DNA of 13,894 nt from an uncultured Ruminococcus sp. (GTDB lineage Bacteria > Bacillota > Clostridia > Oscillospirales > CAG-272), in contig CACXED010000116.1 of the NCBI GenBank assembly GCA_902766575.1, positions 1 through 13,894 of the forward strand, given 5' to 3'. Position numbers and translations under genes: made by a program. Below are positions 1 to 7,700 of this stretch, piece by piece (the stretch's first letter is position 1; the number at the start of each line of letters is the position of its first letter). The notes under the pieces were generated by a model. That model saw only the letters and a list, made by a program, of their open reading frames with translations. It did not search any database and was not told where the DNA came from.

Positions 1-625
1 CCATGCAAAAAGTTGGCGGTTAATCAGTAGACATTAATTATGAATTTTCGGTAAACTATTGACAAACGAAGCCCAATATATTAAAATACGCTATGATGGA
101 TTTAAAATAAATTTAGAATAAAATGCCGTGCAAGTATTAGCATTGCGCGTTTTTTATGCAATTAAGCACAACGCATTAAGCAAAGGGAACATAATAAGCA
201 CAATATAGATACATCAGTAAATATTGATATGCCTATTACGTGAAATCAAACAAACAACTGCAAATATTGATAATTTTGATAATATTCTATCTCTTCAATA
301 TCCGGTAAAGTTTAGAAAAATGCCTTTTTTACTGTTTTAGCGCATATTTATTTTCTATAGGACGCACCAAAAACAGCATTATAGAGCTGATATCTTAGAA
401 ATAGAGGACGGCAAACAGTCAAAAGCGTAAAAAGTAAACGCAAAAGGCATATCAGGCAAAAAGGCATTTTATCACGATACAACAATCCACGGTATAACAA
501 TTAAAAAGATAACTTACAGGGGAAAATGAAAGTATATCAGATTCAGTTTCAAATCGGCGACGGAGAGAATATTATTGTCTGTGACGGAAAGACACAAAAA
601 CGCTTTATCAAGGTAGTAGCTTTAA
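1..625. other. AT-rich stretch without a convincing gene
   Basis: All six frames are broken by frequent stops. The only small reading frame with a plausible start is at 526-639 on the plus strand (37 codons, beginning MKVYQIQFQIGDGENI, preceded by a GGGG run), and nothing in it is recognisable. Composition is clearly more AT-rich than the rest of the window. Together with the transposase tail that follows, this suggests decayed accessory DNA rather than a regulatory region. I see no tRNA, rRNA or clear promoter-gene pair here. Confidence 0.5.
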
Positions 626-748
626 CTGCTTATTATTAGACAAGGTACCGAACCAAAGGCAGTTTTTCCGGCCGATGATTCGATCAGAAAGGTCATCTAT
701 ATGAGCATTTGCGAGATATCCAAGAAATGGACTGTTAATGGCAAATGA
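626..748 (+). pseudogene. IS256-like transposase, C-terminal remnant
   Basis: The frame is open from 626 and reads ...EPKAVFPADDSIRKVIYM, then SICEISKKW, ending TVNGK-stop at 746-748. The pattern VFP-x-D-S-x-K-x-x-Y followed by a KKWT block resembles the C-terminal end of IS256 (mutator-type) transposases, where KKWT is usually followed by a conserved R-N-W stretch and about 20 more residues. Here the similarity stops directly after KKWT, exactly where the fold-back element at 738 begins, so the gene was probably cut by that element. Everything N-terminal, including the DDE catalytic residues, is missing. The family call is from memory of the motif pattern and rests on about 30 residues. A small HTH protein beginning at 701 (MSICEISKKW) is an alternative reading. 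Confidence 0.45.
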
Positions 749-1121
749 AAAGTGCAGAAAATGGGCTCGTGTGAGCGAATTATTAACAGTGAATGTTTAT
801 GCAGTAATTGCATAATTCGGATAGCTGTTCTTAGATTCGGAGCCTGAGGCTGCTGAGCCATCCCATCGAAGATGGGACTTGCCCTTGACGGGTTCTGAAA
901 GAAATGGTACAATATTTCACGCCGACGGCATGAAAACGAGAGCTGCTCTTGAGTTCATCACCGTCGGCTACGCTTTCCGGATCATTTCTTTCAGGTTCAG
1001 TCAAGGGTGGCGGACTTCAGGCTAGTACGGCAAGTATGAATACGCAGCTTACAAATATGAATAATTATTCGTTGTGCGGATAAACAATGCGAGCCCCTTT
1101 TCTGCACTTTTGAATTACCAT
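738..1121. mobile_element. Fold-back (MITE-like) element with 32-bp inverted ends
   Basis: The ends 738-769 and 1090-1121 are inverted repeats identical at 28 of 32 positions; the core is AAAAGTGCAGAAAA followed by GGGCTCG after one variable base. Inside, the sequence folds again. CCCTTGAC-N5-CTGAAAGAAATG (882-906) is matched by CATTTCTTTCAG-N5-GTCAAGGG (983-1007). GCCGACGG (921-928) pairs with CCGTCGGC (961-968), ATGAA (930-934) with TTCAT (954-958), and AGAGC with GCTCT at the tip (939-949). A separate perfect hairpin TCCCATC-GAA-GATGGGA sits on the left arm. No protein of its own is visible, so if mobile it would depend on a transposase elsewhere. No clear target-site duplication was found, and the true outer ends are uncertain by a few bases. 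Confidence 0.6.
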
Positions 1122-1735
1122 ACACTCCTCAAGGCCTCATTCCCACAACAACGGTATTTCTCCTGTTCAGGCTGAGGCGTTTCCTTGATTTTTTTGTCTG
1201 CTTTTTTGAGGGTGTTACAGCCCTTGAGCAGCAGCATAGTCTGACCGCGGGTGGTGGGAATCAGGCAAGAGCCGAGATACTCCTGCAGGGTTTTGATATC
1301 TTCATCCTCCAAAAGCTCGGTCAAAAAACGCAGCCATGTCACCGGCTGCGGTGCGTTCGGATTGAACTTTACCGGCAGACGGTTGCGGCAGAAATCCATG
1401 TGTTCATCGAATTTGCCGTTCAGGAACAGCGTACTGTTCGCCACATGAATCCGATCCTCCTGAATCGGCAGATTCGGCGCATAGGCTTCCAGCTTGACCA
1501 TCTCCAACAGTCCCGACGCGCGCTTGGCGAGTCCGCTGCTCAGATACGGACGGAGCATTTCATAGATTTCCTTGCGGACGCTCTCCTCGTCGCTGATGCG
1601 TCCTTCGGTCGTAAAAAGACTGCCGCCGATACACTTCATCGGGTGCTTCTGCAGATAATCCTCGCAGAACAGCACCTCGTTGACCTTCTTTCCGTCAAAC
1701 CAGAGCGGCAGCTCGTTTGAATTAATTTCGTCCAT
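1115..1735 (-). pseudogene. P4/D5-type primase-helicase, truncated before Walker A
   Basis: The start is set at MDEINSNELPLWF (1735), which overlaps the end of the upstream CHC2 gene by 14 nt, typical of translational coupling. About 170 residues resemble the N-terminal (D5_N-like) part of phage/plasmid primases of the P4 family: a segment ending W-L-x-F-L-x-E-L-L, then YLGSCLIPTTRGQTMLLLKG. In intact relatives the phrase LLLKG leads straight into the GxxGxGKS Walker A of the SF3 helicase, within a protein of about 450 residues. Here it is followed by an unrelated lysine-rich tail (CNTLKKADKKIKE... to RCCGNEALRSVW) and a stop at the edge of the fold-back element. The helicase and its ATPase site are therefore lost by a deletion or insertion, and the remnant cannot act as a helicase. 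With the CHC2 gene it would have formed the replication module of a prophage or integrative element. Confidence 0.6.
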
Positions 1736-2312
1736 TTTCTTTTCCCTTAATTTCCAGTACACGCTCTTTCAGAAGCGTGATTTTGTCGTCTTTCATCATA
1801 TCAGTCACAAGCTCCGCGCGCTCCTTTGCCGGACTGAAGGTCAGGATTTCGAGCATATACTTGGTGCATTCAAGCATATGGCAGGATTCGGTGAAGCGCG
1901 GATCAGGCTCGTCCCCCGGCGATTTCGGCGCATAGTGTGCCTGCCAGTCCTCCAAAATTTTCAGATACTCCCGCAGCACCCGGAAGCAGAGCCGTTCGTT
2001 CTCTGCCTGCGTTCGTCCTTTCTGAAGCGTCGTCAGAACTGACGGCTTGCTGTCGGTGACGCCGAAATCCGATGCCAGCTTCTTTGCCGCATTATGTGCA
2101 GAGAGGTGAAAGAGCTTGGCGGTGAGGTCGATCGCATCGCCGCGGCTTGTACAGCCGAAGCAATAGAAATAGTCCTCGTTCAGCTTCATGCTCGGCGTGC
2201 GGTCGTTGTGGAACGGGCAGCGGGTCATGCCCGAGCAGTTGACCTGCAGTCCGTAGCGCTCCGCCGCCATCCTCGGCGTGACGGCAGATTTGACCGATTC
2301 AAAAATCGTCAT
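1722..2312 (-). CDS. CHC2 zinc-finger primase-like protein
   Basis: The start is taken at MTIFESVKSAVTP (2312), because AAAGGAG lies 8 nt before it; the ATG two codons upstream is too close to that SD. The protein is 196 residues. The N-terminal third is a CHC2-type zinc finger as in DnaG and phage primases: CPFH at about residues 32-35 and YCFGC about 20 residues later, giving C-x2-H ... C-x2-C, within the framework R-Y-G-L ... PS-x-K ... G-D-A-I-D. No TOPRIM catalytic domain follows; the rest is a helical, charged region of unknown role. Such stand-alone CHC2 proteins are common in phages and integrative elements of Firmicutes, just upstream of a D5/P4-type helicase, which is the arrangement here. 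It would bind DNA and help priming, but its helicase partner is broken. The gene itself appears intact. Confidence 0.75.
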   Translation of the reverse strand: MTIFESVKSAVTPRMAAERYGLQVNCSGMTRCPFHNDRTPSMKLNEDYFYCFGCTSRGDAIDLTAKLFHLSAHNAAKKLASDFGVTDSKPSVLTTLQKGRTQAENERLCFRVLREYLKILEDWQAHYAPKSPGDEPDPRFTESCHMLECTKYMLEILTFSPAKERAELVTDMMKDDKITLLKERVLEIKGKENGRN

Positions 2313-2419
2313 TTGCATTTCTCCTTTCGGTTTGGTTGACAATTTTGCTTGTCATGTTGAATATACAGCGATATTTTCAGAAACCGCAAAAATCCGGCGT
2401 TTTTGCAAGAATGAAAAAA

Positions 2420-2461
2420 GCCCCTCCCGATTTCTTGCAAAAATGCAAGTTCGGGAGGGGA
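2420..2461 (-). terminator. Strong hairpin terminator (minus strand)
   Basis: CCCCTCCCGA (2421-2430) pairs with TCGGGAGGGG (2451-2460), with a second helix CTTGCA/TGCAAG inside. On the minus strand the stem is followed by a T-run (CTTTTTT). It lies upstream of the CHC2 gene and would stop leftward transcripts arriving from the direction of the XRE/fic region, or act as an attenuator for the primase unit. There is no such T-run on the plus strand. Confidence 0.7.
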
Positions 2462-2506
2462 TAAGTGATATTTGATTAAAATTGACATTGCAAATTTGAA
2501 AATATA

Positions 2507-2535
2507 TTGAAAAAATCCGGAATTTGTGGTATAAT
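2507..2535 (+). promoter_or_regulatory. Promoter for the XRE-remnant/fic unit
   Basis: TTGAAA (2507-2512), 17-nt spacing, TATAAT (2530-2535), with an extended -10 (TGTGG just before TATAAT). The SD CGGAGG lies at 2566-2571, 6 nt before the ATG at 2578. No obvious operator palindrome was seen, although autoregulation would be usual for an XRE-type gene. Confidence 0.7.
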
Positions 2536-2577
2536 ATTATTTAATGTCGGATATAAAAAAATGATCGGAGGTACAGC

Positions 2578-2796
2578 ATGGAACAGACATATCTGCCCGG
2601 AACGATCCGCGACCGGATTCAGGATCTGATGAAGTCAAGGAAAATCACGCAGGCAGTGCGGAATCTGTATACCGGGAAAGCCGACGCCCGCGTCGTCAAC
2701 CGCTTGCTTGAAAACAATAATTTTCTGAAAGTCACTGCACTGATCGCGCAGTTTCTGAATGATGAACTGGCAGCGGGAATCGCCGCAAGGAAATAA
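2578..2796 (+). pseudogene. XRE-type regulator with internal HTH deletion
   Basis: The first 25 residues (MEQTYLPGTIRDRIQDLMKS, then RKITQA) match the start of a common XRE-type regulator of Firmicute mobile elements, in which TQA is followed by the recognition half of the HTH. Here TQA is joined in frame to VRNLYTGKADARVVNRLLEN, a block that normally lies well downstream of the HTH in the same family. About 70 codons are therefore missing. The junction holds CAGGCA, which would encode QA on both sides, so recombination at a short direct repeat is likely. The product (72 residues, ending AAGIAARK) also lacks the usual C-terminal end. The following 170 nt hold a second open frame (2759-2974, NKKEIGSDVAGAQELAKL...) that may be its frameshifted tail or unrelated debris. 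The remnant should not bind DNA normally. The family assignment comes from memory of the sequence pattern. Confidence 0.6.
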
Positions 2797-2970
2797 AAAA
2801 GAAATCGGTTCCGATGTCGCTGGAGCGCAGGAACTGGCGAAGTTAAATGCGGAACATATGTTTGCAGAGCTGACCAAATGGCAGGATGGATCTTACAAAT
2901 GTTGCTGTCATAGGGCTGCTCGAGCTGCCTTGGTGGTTTCGATGAAAGATGATTACGGAGGAGTTCTGTC

Positions 2971-3966
2971 ATGAACAAGCATAAAAATCCCCCATTTGAA
3001 ATAACAACGGAGATCCTCTCGGATGTTGCCGGGATTGCAGAGCTGGTCGGAAGAATCAGCGGGAAAGGTCATTTGTCCGCGAGTCCGACTCTGCGGCGCA
3101 GCAACCGTATCCGCACCATTCACGGCTCGCTTGCAATCGAGCAGAATACGCTGACCATCGAACAGGTTACGGCAGTATTGAACGGAAAGCAGGTCATCGC
3201 TCCTCCGAAGGATATTGCCGAAGTCAAAAACGCCTACGAAATTTACGAGCATATGGACGAGCTTGATCCCTATTCAGTGGACGCTCTGCTCAGTGCGCAC
3301 GGCGTTATGATGCGCGGTCTGGTGAATGAAGCGGGAGTCTTCCGCAGCCGTCCGGTCGGAGTTGTGGACAATGACGGCAGGATTCTGCATTTCGGTACGC
3401 TGCCCGATTATGTTCCGGGGCTTGTGGACGAGCTGCTCGAATGGACGCGGGAAAGCGAGCTGCCGATGCTCATCAAGAGCTGTGTGTTCCATTACGAATT
3501 TGAGCTGATTCATCCCTTTGCGGACGGCAACGGCAGAGTCGGTCGGCTCTGGCACACTCTGCTGCTGTCCAAATGGAATCCGATATTCGCGTGGCTGCCG
3601 GTGGAGTCGATAATTCATGACCGCCAACAGGAATATTACGATGCTATCAATGCTTCCAATGAGGAAGGCGCGTCAACGAAATTCATCGTGTTCATGCTGT
3701 CAGCCATCAAGTCATCCATCATGGAAGCGCTGAATATGAGCGATGAAATGATTGATGAAAGCACCTCTCAATCAGAAAATCGGTGGGATGTTGTTCGCAC
3801 TTATATGCAGAAAAATGTGAGCATACGAAACTCCGACATTTGCCGGATGCTCGGCGTATCGTCCGCAACAGCTAACCGTCTGCTGCGTTTGTGGACGGAC
3901 GAAGGCAAGCTGGAGCGTTATCGGGACGGACGCACTTGGGCGTACCGTCTGGCGGAGAAAAGATAA
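2971..3966 (+). CDS. Fic-domain protein (putative AMP-transferase) with C-terminal winged helix
   Basis: 331 residues, starting at 2971 behind GGAGGAG at a 7-8 nt spacing. The Fic core motif HPFADGNGRVGR is complete at residues 181-192, including the catalytic His and the phosphate-binding GNGR, so the enzyme should transfer AMP (or another nucleotide/phosphate group) onto Ser/Thr/Tyr of a target. An N-terminal helix carries SLAIEQNTLT (53-62). This is the position of the inhibitory (S/T)xxxE(G/N) motif of class II Fic proteins; Glu57 is present, but the next residue is Gln rather than Gly/Asn. Residues from about 265 to the end look like a winged-helix DNA-binding domain (NSDICRMLGVSSATANRLLR). 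Such Fic proteins are frequent accessory genes and often act as standalone regulators or toxins. It is one of the few intact genes in this part of the window, and may be co-transcribed with the XRE remnant. Confidence 0.85.
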   Translation: MNKHKNPPFEITTEILSDVAGIAELVGRISGKGHLSASPTLRRSNRIRTIHGSLAIEQNTLTIEQVTAVLNGKQVIAPPKDIAEVKNAYEIYEHMDELDPYSVDALLSAHGVMMRGLVNEAGVFRSRPVGVVDNDGRILHFGTLPDYVPGLVDELLEWTRESELPMLIKSCVFHYEFELIHPFADGNGRVGRLWHTLLLSKWNPIFAWLPVESIIHDRQQEYYDAINASNEEGASTKFIVFMLSAIKSSIMEALNMSDEMIDESTSQSENRWDVVRTYMQKNVSIRNSDICRMLGVSSATANRLLRLWTDEGKLERYRDGRTWAYRLAEKR

Positions 3967-3995
3967 CGGAGAAAACGCCGCTGCGGCGGGAATTA

Positions 3996-4474
3996 TATAC
4001 CTTTGCTTCCCTCTCCGGTCAGTCGGAGTTTTGCACAGTCAAGCTCTGCTTGACTGCTGCAATTCCTGCGGTTTGTCAGTTTGGTGCCACAAAATCCGCC
4101 TGCCCTACTGCCGCGAAAAAGCGTCTGCCGCCCGCTCTGCCATGCCGCAGAGACTATGCCGTCATCCCCTTTTCCGCGTCAGCGGAAGCAAAGGTATAAC
4201 ACAATAGACTTTCCGAGTTGGCTTTGCCAACTCGTGGAAAGATCGTGTGCCAACAGGGATGCTTCTCGCCCCTATTGGATGACCCAGAGCCGAGGGGTGC
4301 ATCTCGCCTGCCGGCTCGGTCAGTGCTTCTCCACCGGAGATCCGCACCCCTCTGGACACCTGCAATTTTCTTCACACGTCGGTACCCAAACTGTAAAATG
4401 CAGTTTGCCACCGGCGCGAAGAAAATACAAAAGGAAGCATTTGCGCTGTGATCGTGAGAGCGCAAATCTTCCTT
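3996..4474. repeat. Block of consecutive inverted repeats (possible oriT or structured RNA)
   Basis: No credible protein lies between fic and the tracrRNA, but the DNA folds almost continuously. TATACCTTTGCTTCC (3996-4010) pairs with 4184-4198 (15/15). CAGTCAAGC-TCT-GCTTGACTG spans 4036-4056. CGAGTTGGC-TTT-GCCAACTCG spans 4214-4234, flanked by TTTC/GGAAA. GAGGGGTGCATCTC (4292-4305) pairs with GAGAT-CC-GCACCCCTC (4337-4352). ATTTTCTTC (4365-4373) pairs with GAAGAAAAT (4418-4426) and encloses CGGT/ACCG and CAAACTG/CAGTTTG. AAGGAAG-C-ATTTGCGCT (4431-4447) pairs with AGCGCAAAT-CTTCCTT (4459-4474). None has a T-run typical of a terminator. Serial hairpins of this kind occur at transfer origins of mobilisable elements and in large structured RNAs; neither can be decided here. 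Confidence 0.6.
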
Positions 4475-4570
4475 TGACACTGATAATCTGAAATTGGATA
4501 TGGTTCTATTTCAGATCATCAGCTTCTGCTGCGGCAGAGGATGTGAGTGTGCGGACATATCTTACCAACG

Positions 4571-4595
4571 AAAAAGACCTCCGAAGAGGTCTTTT
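4571..4595 (-). terminator. tracrRNA terminator hairpin
   Basis: A 10-bp stem AAAAGACCTC/GAGGTCTTTT with, on the minus strand, a UUCG tetraloop followed by TTTTT (4571-4575). This forms the last hairpin of the tracrRNA. On the plus strand the stem is followed by only TTTTA, so some bidirectional termination is possible. Confidence 0.85.
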
Positions 4596-4685
4596 AGGCA
4601 CACACTGTGCAATCGGATAGTCCGACGATTTGAGAATTCTTTTATTTGAACTCGTAGTATAGTTTTATAGGGGTCTACAAAACCA
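4571..4685 (-). ncRNA. tracrRNA: tracrRNA (type II-A)
   Basis: Read on the minus strand, a -35/-10 promoter is followed by an anti-repeat. On the plus strand the anti-repeat equals the CRISPR repeat over 4654-4676 (22 of 23 bases, GTAGTATAGTTTTATAGGGG then TCT; the one change makes a G-U pair). The crRNA-tracrRNA duplex has the usual shape: a 9-bp upper stem, a bulge (GA against GAGU) and a GUUUGA/UUCAAA lower stem. Downstream come TCGGA-CTA-TCCGA (nexus-like), GCAC-AGTGT-GTGC, and AAAAGACCTC-TTCG-GAGGTCTTTT with a U-run as terminator. All parts needed to load a type II-A Cas9 and to be processed by RNase III are visible. The transcript is about 115 nt; its first base is estimated at 4684-4686. 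It diverges from cas9. Confidence 0.92.
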
Positions 4686-4697
4686 CTTATATTATAC
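4683..4697 (-). promoter_or_regulatory. Candidate self-target of the array's only spacer
   Basis: The minus strand reads GTATAATATAAG (4697-4686) followed by TGG (4685-4683). The 12 bases equal the 3' (PAM-proximal seed) end of the spacer at 10054-10065, and TGG fits an NGG PAM. Further upstream the match stops (13th base A in the spacer, G in the target). The site spans the -10 box to the start point of the tracrRNA promoter, 23 nt before the cas9 start codon. The guide would pair with the plus strand, which is the coding strand of cas9 and the orientation that best blocks elongation. A 12-nt seed match allows Cas9 binding but normally no cleavage. Confidence 0.5.
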
Positions 4698-4719
4698 CAT
4701 AAAAATCAGGAGGTGTCAA
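4691..4719 (-). promoter_or_regulatory. tracrRNA promoter, overlapping the cas9 SD and start region
   Basis: On the minus strand: TTGACA (4719-4714), 17-nt spacing, TATAAT (4696-4691), with an extended -10 (ATGG before TATAAT). This is a near-consensus sigma-70/SigA promoter. Its -35 lies between the cas9 SD (AGGAGG, 4708-4713) and the cas9 ATG (4721), so tracrRNA transcription starts against the cas9 translation-initiation region. A plus-strand promoter for cas9 is not clear; a weak TATATT (4688-4693) shares the same bases. Confidence 0.88.
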
Positions 4720-4720
4720 T

Positions 4721-7700
4721 ATGGCAAATAAAAATAATTATTATATTGGTCTTGATGTCGGAACAGATTCTGTAGGTTATGCAGTGACAAACGACCGGTA
4801 TGCCTTACTTAAACATAAGGGTGAACCGATGTGGGGGGTTCATTTGTTTGATCCGGCGAAAATTAACGATGAACGCAGAGGCTTCCGCTCGGCGCGCCGC
4901 CGTACTGATCGCAGGCAACAGCGAGTCAAAATGGTACAGGAGATTTTTGCTGTTGAAATCGCCAAAGCCGATGAAAACTTTTTCCGCAGAATAAAGGAAA
5001 GCGCTTTATGGCGAGAGGATGCTCATGACGCGCATTGTCTGTTTTGCGACTCGAATTATTCAGACGCGGATTATCACAAACAATATCCAACCATTCATCA
5101 TTTGATCTGCGATTTAATTCATAATAAGGAACCGCATGATGTTCGCCTGGTCTATCTTGCCTGTGCATGGCTTGTTACACATCGTGGACACTTCTTCAGT
5201 GAAGTATCAAAGGAGCATCTGGAAGATGTATTGAATTTCGACTTATGCTATCAAGAGCTTATGGAGTTGTTCTCGGAGAACCCTCTCTGGGAATGTGAAG
5301 CCAAAGCGTTCGGGGAAATCCTGAAAAAGAAGATTGGAGTTAGCGCAAAGTATAGAGAGTTATGTAAACTGATTTTCAATTCTCCCAAAGCACCCAAAAT
5401 GCCTATAACAGAGGAGGACGAGACTTATTACAGTGTCGAACATATCCTGAAATTGCTTTGCGGCAGTAAGGTCTCTCCCAAGGATCTATTTAACAAAGAA
5501 GAATATGCCGAAATCGCTTCATTTTCTTTGGACAAATCAGATGATGATCTGGCAGTGATTCTGGGTGAACTCGGCGACGATGCGGAACTGGTCCGTCGCT
5601 TGAAAGCGGTTTTTGATTGGGCTGTTCTCGCCGATATTCTATCGGATGCCACGTACATATCCGAAAAAAAGGTCGCATTGTATGAGCAGCATAAAACTGA
5701 TCTGGCATTGCTGAAAAAGCTGGTCCGTAAATATGCCCCTACAAAATATGAAGATGTTTTCCGTGACGAAAGCAAAGCCAGATATGCGTCTTACAAAAAA
5801 TCCGGAAAGAGCGAAGAATTTTGTAAGTTTATCAAGGGCATATTCAAAGATATTCATCCTAAAGCAGAAGACGCCGCAGATTTCTCTGAAATTCTTGGAA
5901 AACTGGACACGCAGACTCTTTGCCCCAAGCAGATATCTTCCGATAATCGTGTAATCCCATATCAGGTATATTGGGCAGAGTTGAAGCAAATCCTTGATAA
6001 TGCTTCGGTATATCTTCCGTTTCTGAATGAAGCGGATGCCGACGGTTATGTTGCAAAAGATAAACTCTTATCCATTATGGACTTCCGTGTTCCTTATTTT
6101 GTCGGACCATTGAACCACGCGAGCCGCCTATCCTGGTTTGAACGTAAAGCCGACGGCAAAATAACGCCGTAGAATTTTGAGAAAAAAGTGGATCTTGACA
6201 GAAGCGAGCAAAATTTTATTGACCGCATGACGAATACCTGCACCTATCTCCCATATGCTGACGTTATGCCGAAATGCACTGCTTCACGAAAAATTCCAGG
6301 TGTTAAACGAAATCAACACGCTTACTATAAATGGACAGCGGATTACTGTTGATCTCAAGCAAAAAATCTATTCTGACTTGTTTGCCGAAAGAAAAAAGGT
6401 TACGGTAAAAGCAATCAAGCAGTATCTTTTCCGAAATGGTTTCTATACCGAAAGCGATCTCGATACGCTGGGCGGTATAGATGAAACCATTAAAAGCTCT
6501 TTGTCTTCTTATCATTCGTTTAAGCATCTTTTACAGACAAAACAACTAACAGAGACTGATGTGGAGGCTATCATAAAGCGTGCCACCTATACAGAAGACC
6601 GTCTGCGGTTTACCGAGTGGGTTAACAGGACATATCCGATGCTTTCCGAAGCAGATAGAAAATATATCTCGAAGCTGAGATTCAAAGATTTTGCAAGGTT
6701 GTCCGAAACGCTGCTGCGCGATATTTTCGGTACTGAAACAAACAGCGAAACCGGCGAAGCAATGTCTATCATTGATCGTATGTGGAACGAGAATCTGAAT
6801 CTGATGGAGATCTTATCCGACCGTTATACATATCGGTCAATACTGCAGGCAGAGGCTGAAAGCTATTATAAAGAATACCCCAAGAGTCTTGATGAACATA
6901 TGAAGGAAATGTGTATCTCCAATGCGGTAAAGCGTCCGATTATTCGTACAATGGATATCGTTTCTGATATTGTCAAGGTAAACGGCAGTACTCCGCAGAA
7001 GATTTTTATTGAAATGGCGCGCGGCGGAACACCTGACGGTAAGGGGAAACGAACAAAGTCGCGTTATCAACAGCTGAAAGAACTGTATGCAAAATGTGAT
7101 CTGGAAGATGTACGGGATATGGAAGCGCGTCTCGAATCCATTGGAGATGACCGTGTTAACCGTCTTCAGAGTGAGAAGCTGTTCCTGTATTACCTCCAGC
7201 TCGGACGTTCTATGTATTCCGGAAAAGTAATAGTTTATGATCAGCTTTCCGGGAAGGGTTATGATATTGATCATATCTACCCGCAGTCCAAAGTAAAAGA
7301 TGACAGTGTGCTTAACAATAAGGTTCTTGTACTGTCAGAGGAAAACGGGGCAAAAGGCGACAAATATCCGATTGCAGAGGATATCCGCCATAAAATGCAA
7401 GGTTGGTGGAAGCAGCTTCTTGACAACGGTTTTATTACTGCGGAAAAATACAAGCGTCTGACCCGCCATACGCCTTTTGATGAAAATGAAGAATGGGGCT
7501 TTATCAACCGACAGCTGGTCGAAACAAGACAGTCCACCAAGGCATTGGCAGCGCTTCTGAAAGAGAGATATCCGGAATCCGAAATCGTTTATGTCAAAGC
7601 GGGAATCGTATCAGAATTCCGTCAGGAGTTTGATATGCTGAAATCCCGGGCGATCAACGATCTGCATCACGCAAAGGACGCGTATTTGAATATCGTTGTC

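Noticed and set aside
697..912. A 71-codon minus-strand frame over the fold-back element
   Set aside because: It covers inverted repeats, has no SD and no protein-like pattern.
3891..4491. Overlapping small frames on both strands after fic
   Set aside because: They run through dense inverted repeats with no SD; their sequence is explained by stems, not by coding.
4474..4503. A cas9 promoter beginning with TTGACA at 4474
   Set aside because: At 16-18 nt spacing only GGATAT/GATATG-like sequence follows; too weak, and the tracrRNA terminator would lie in its path.
6170..6172. Recoding of TAG as an amino acid in cas9
   Set aside because: The downstream frame is also broken by a 2-nt loss at 6278, and csn2 ends with TAG at its normal place; simple nonsense (TGG to TAG) explains it.
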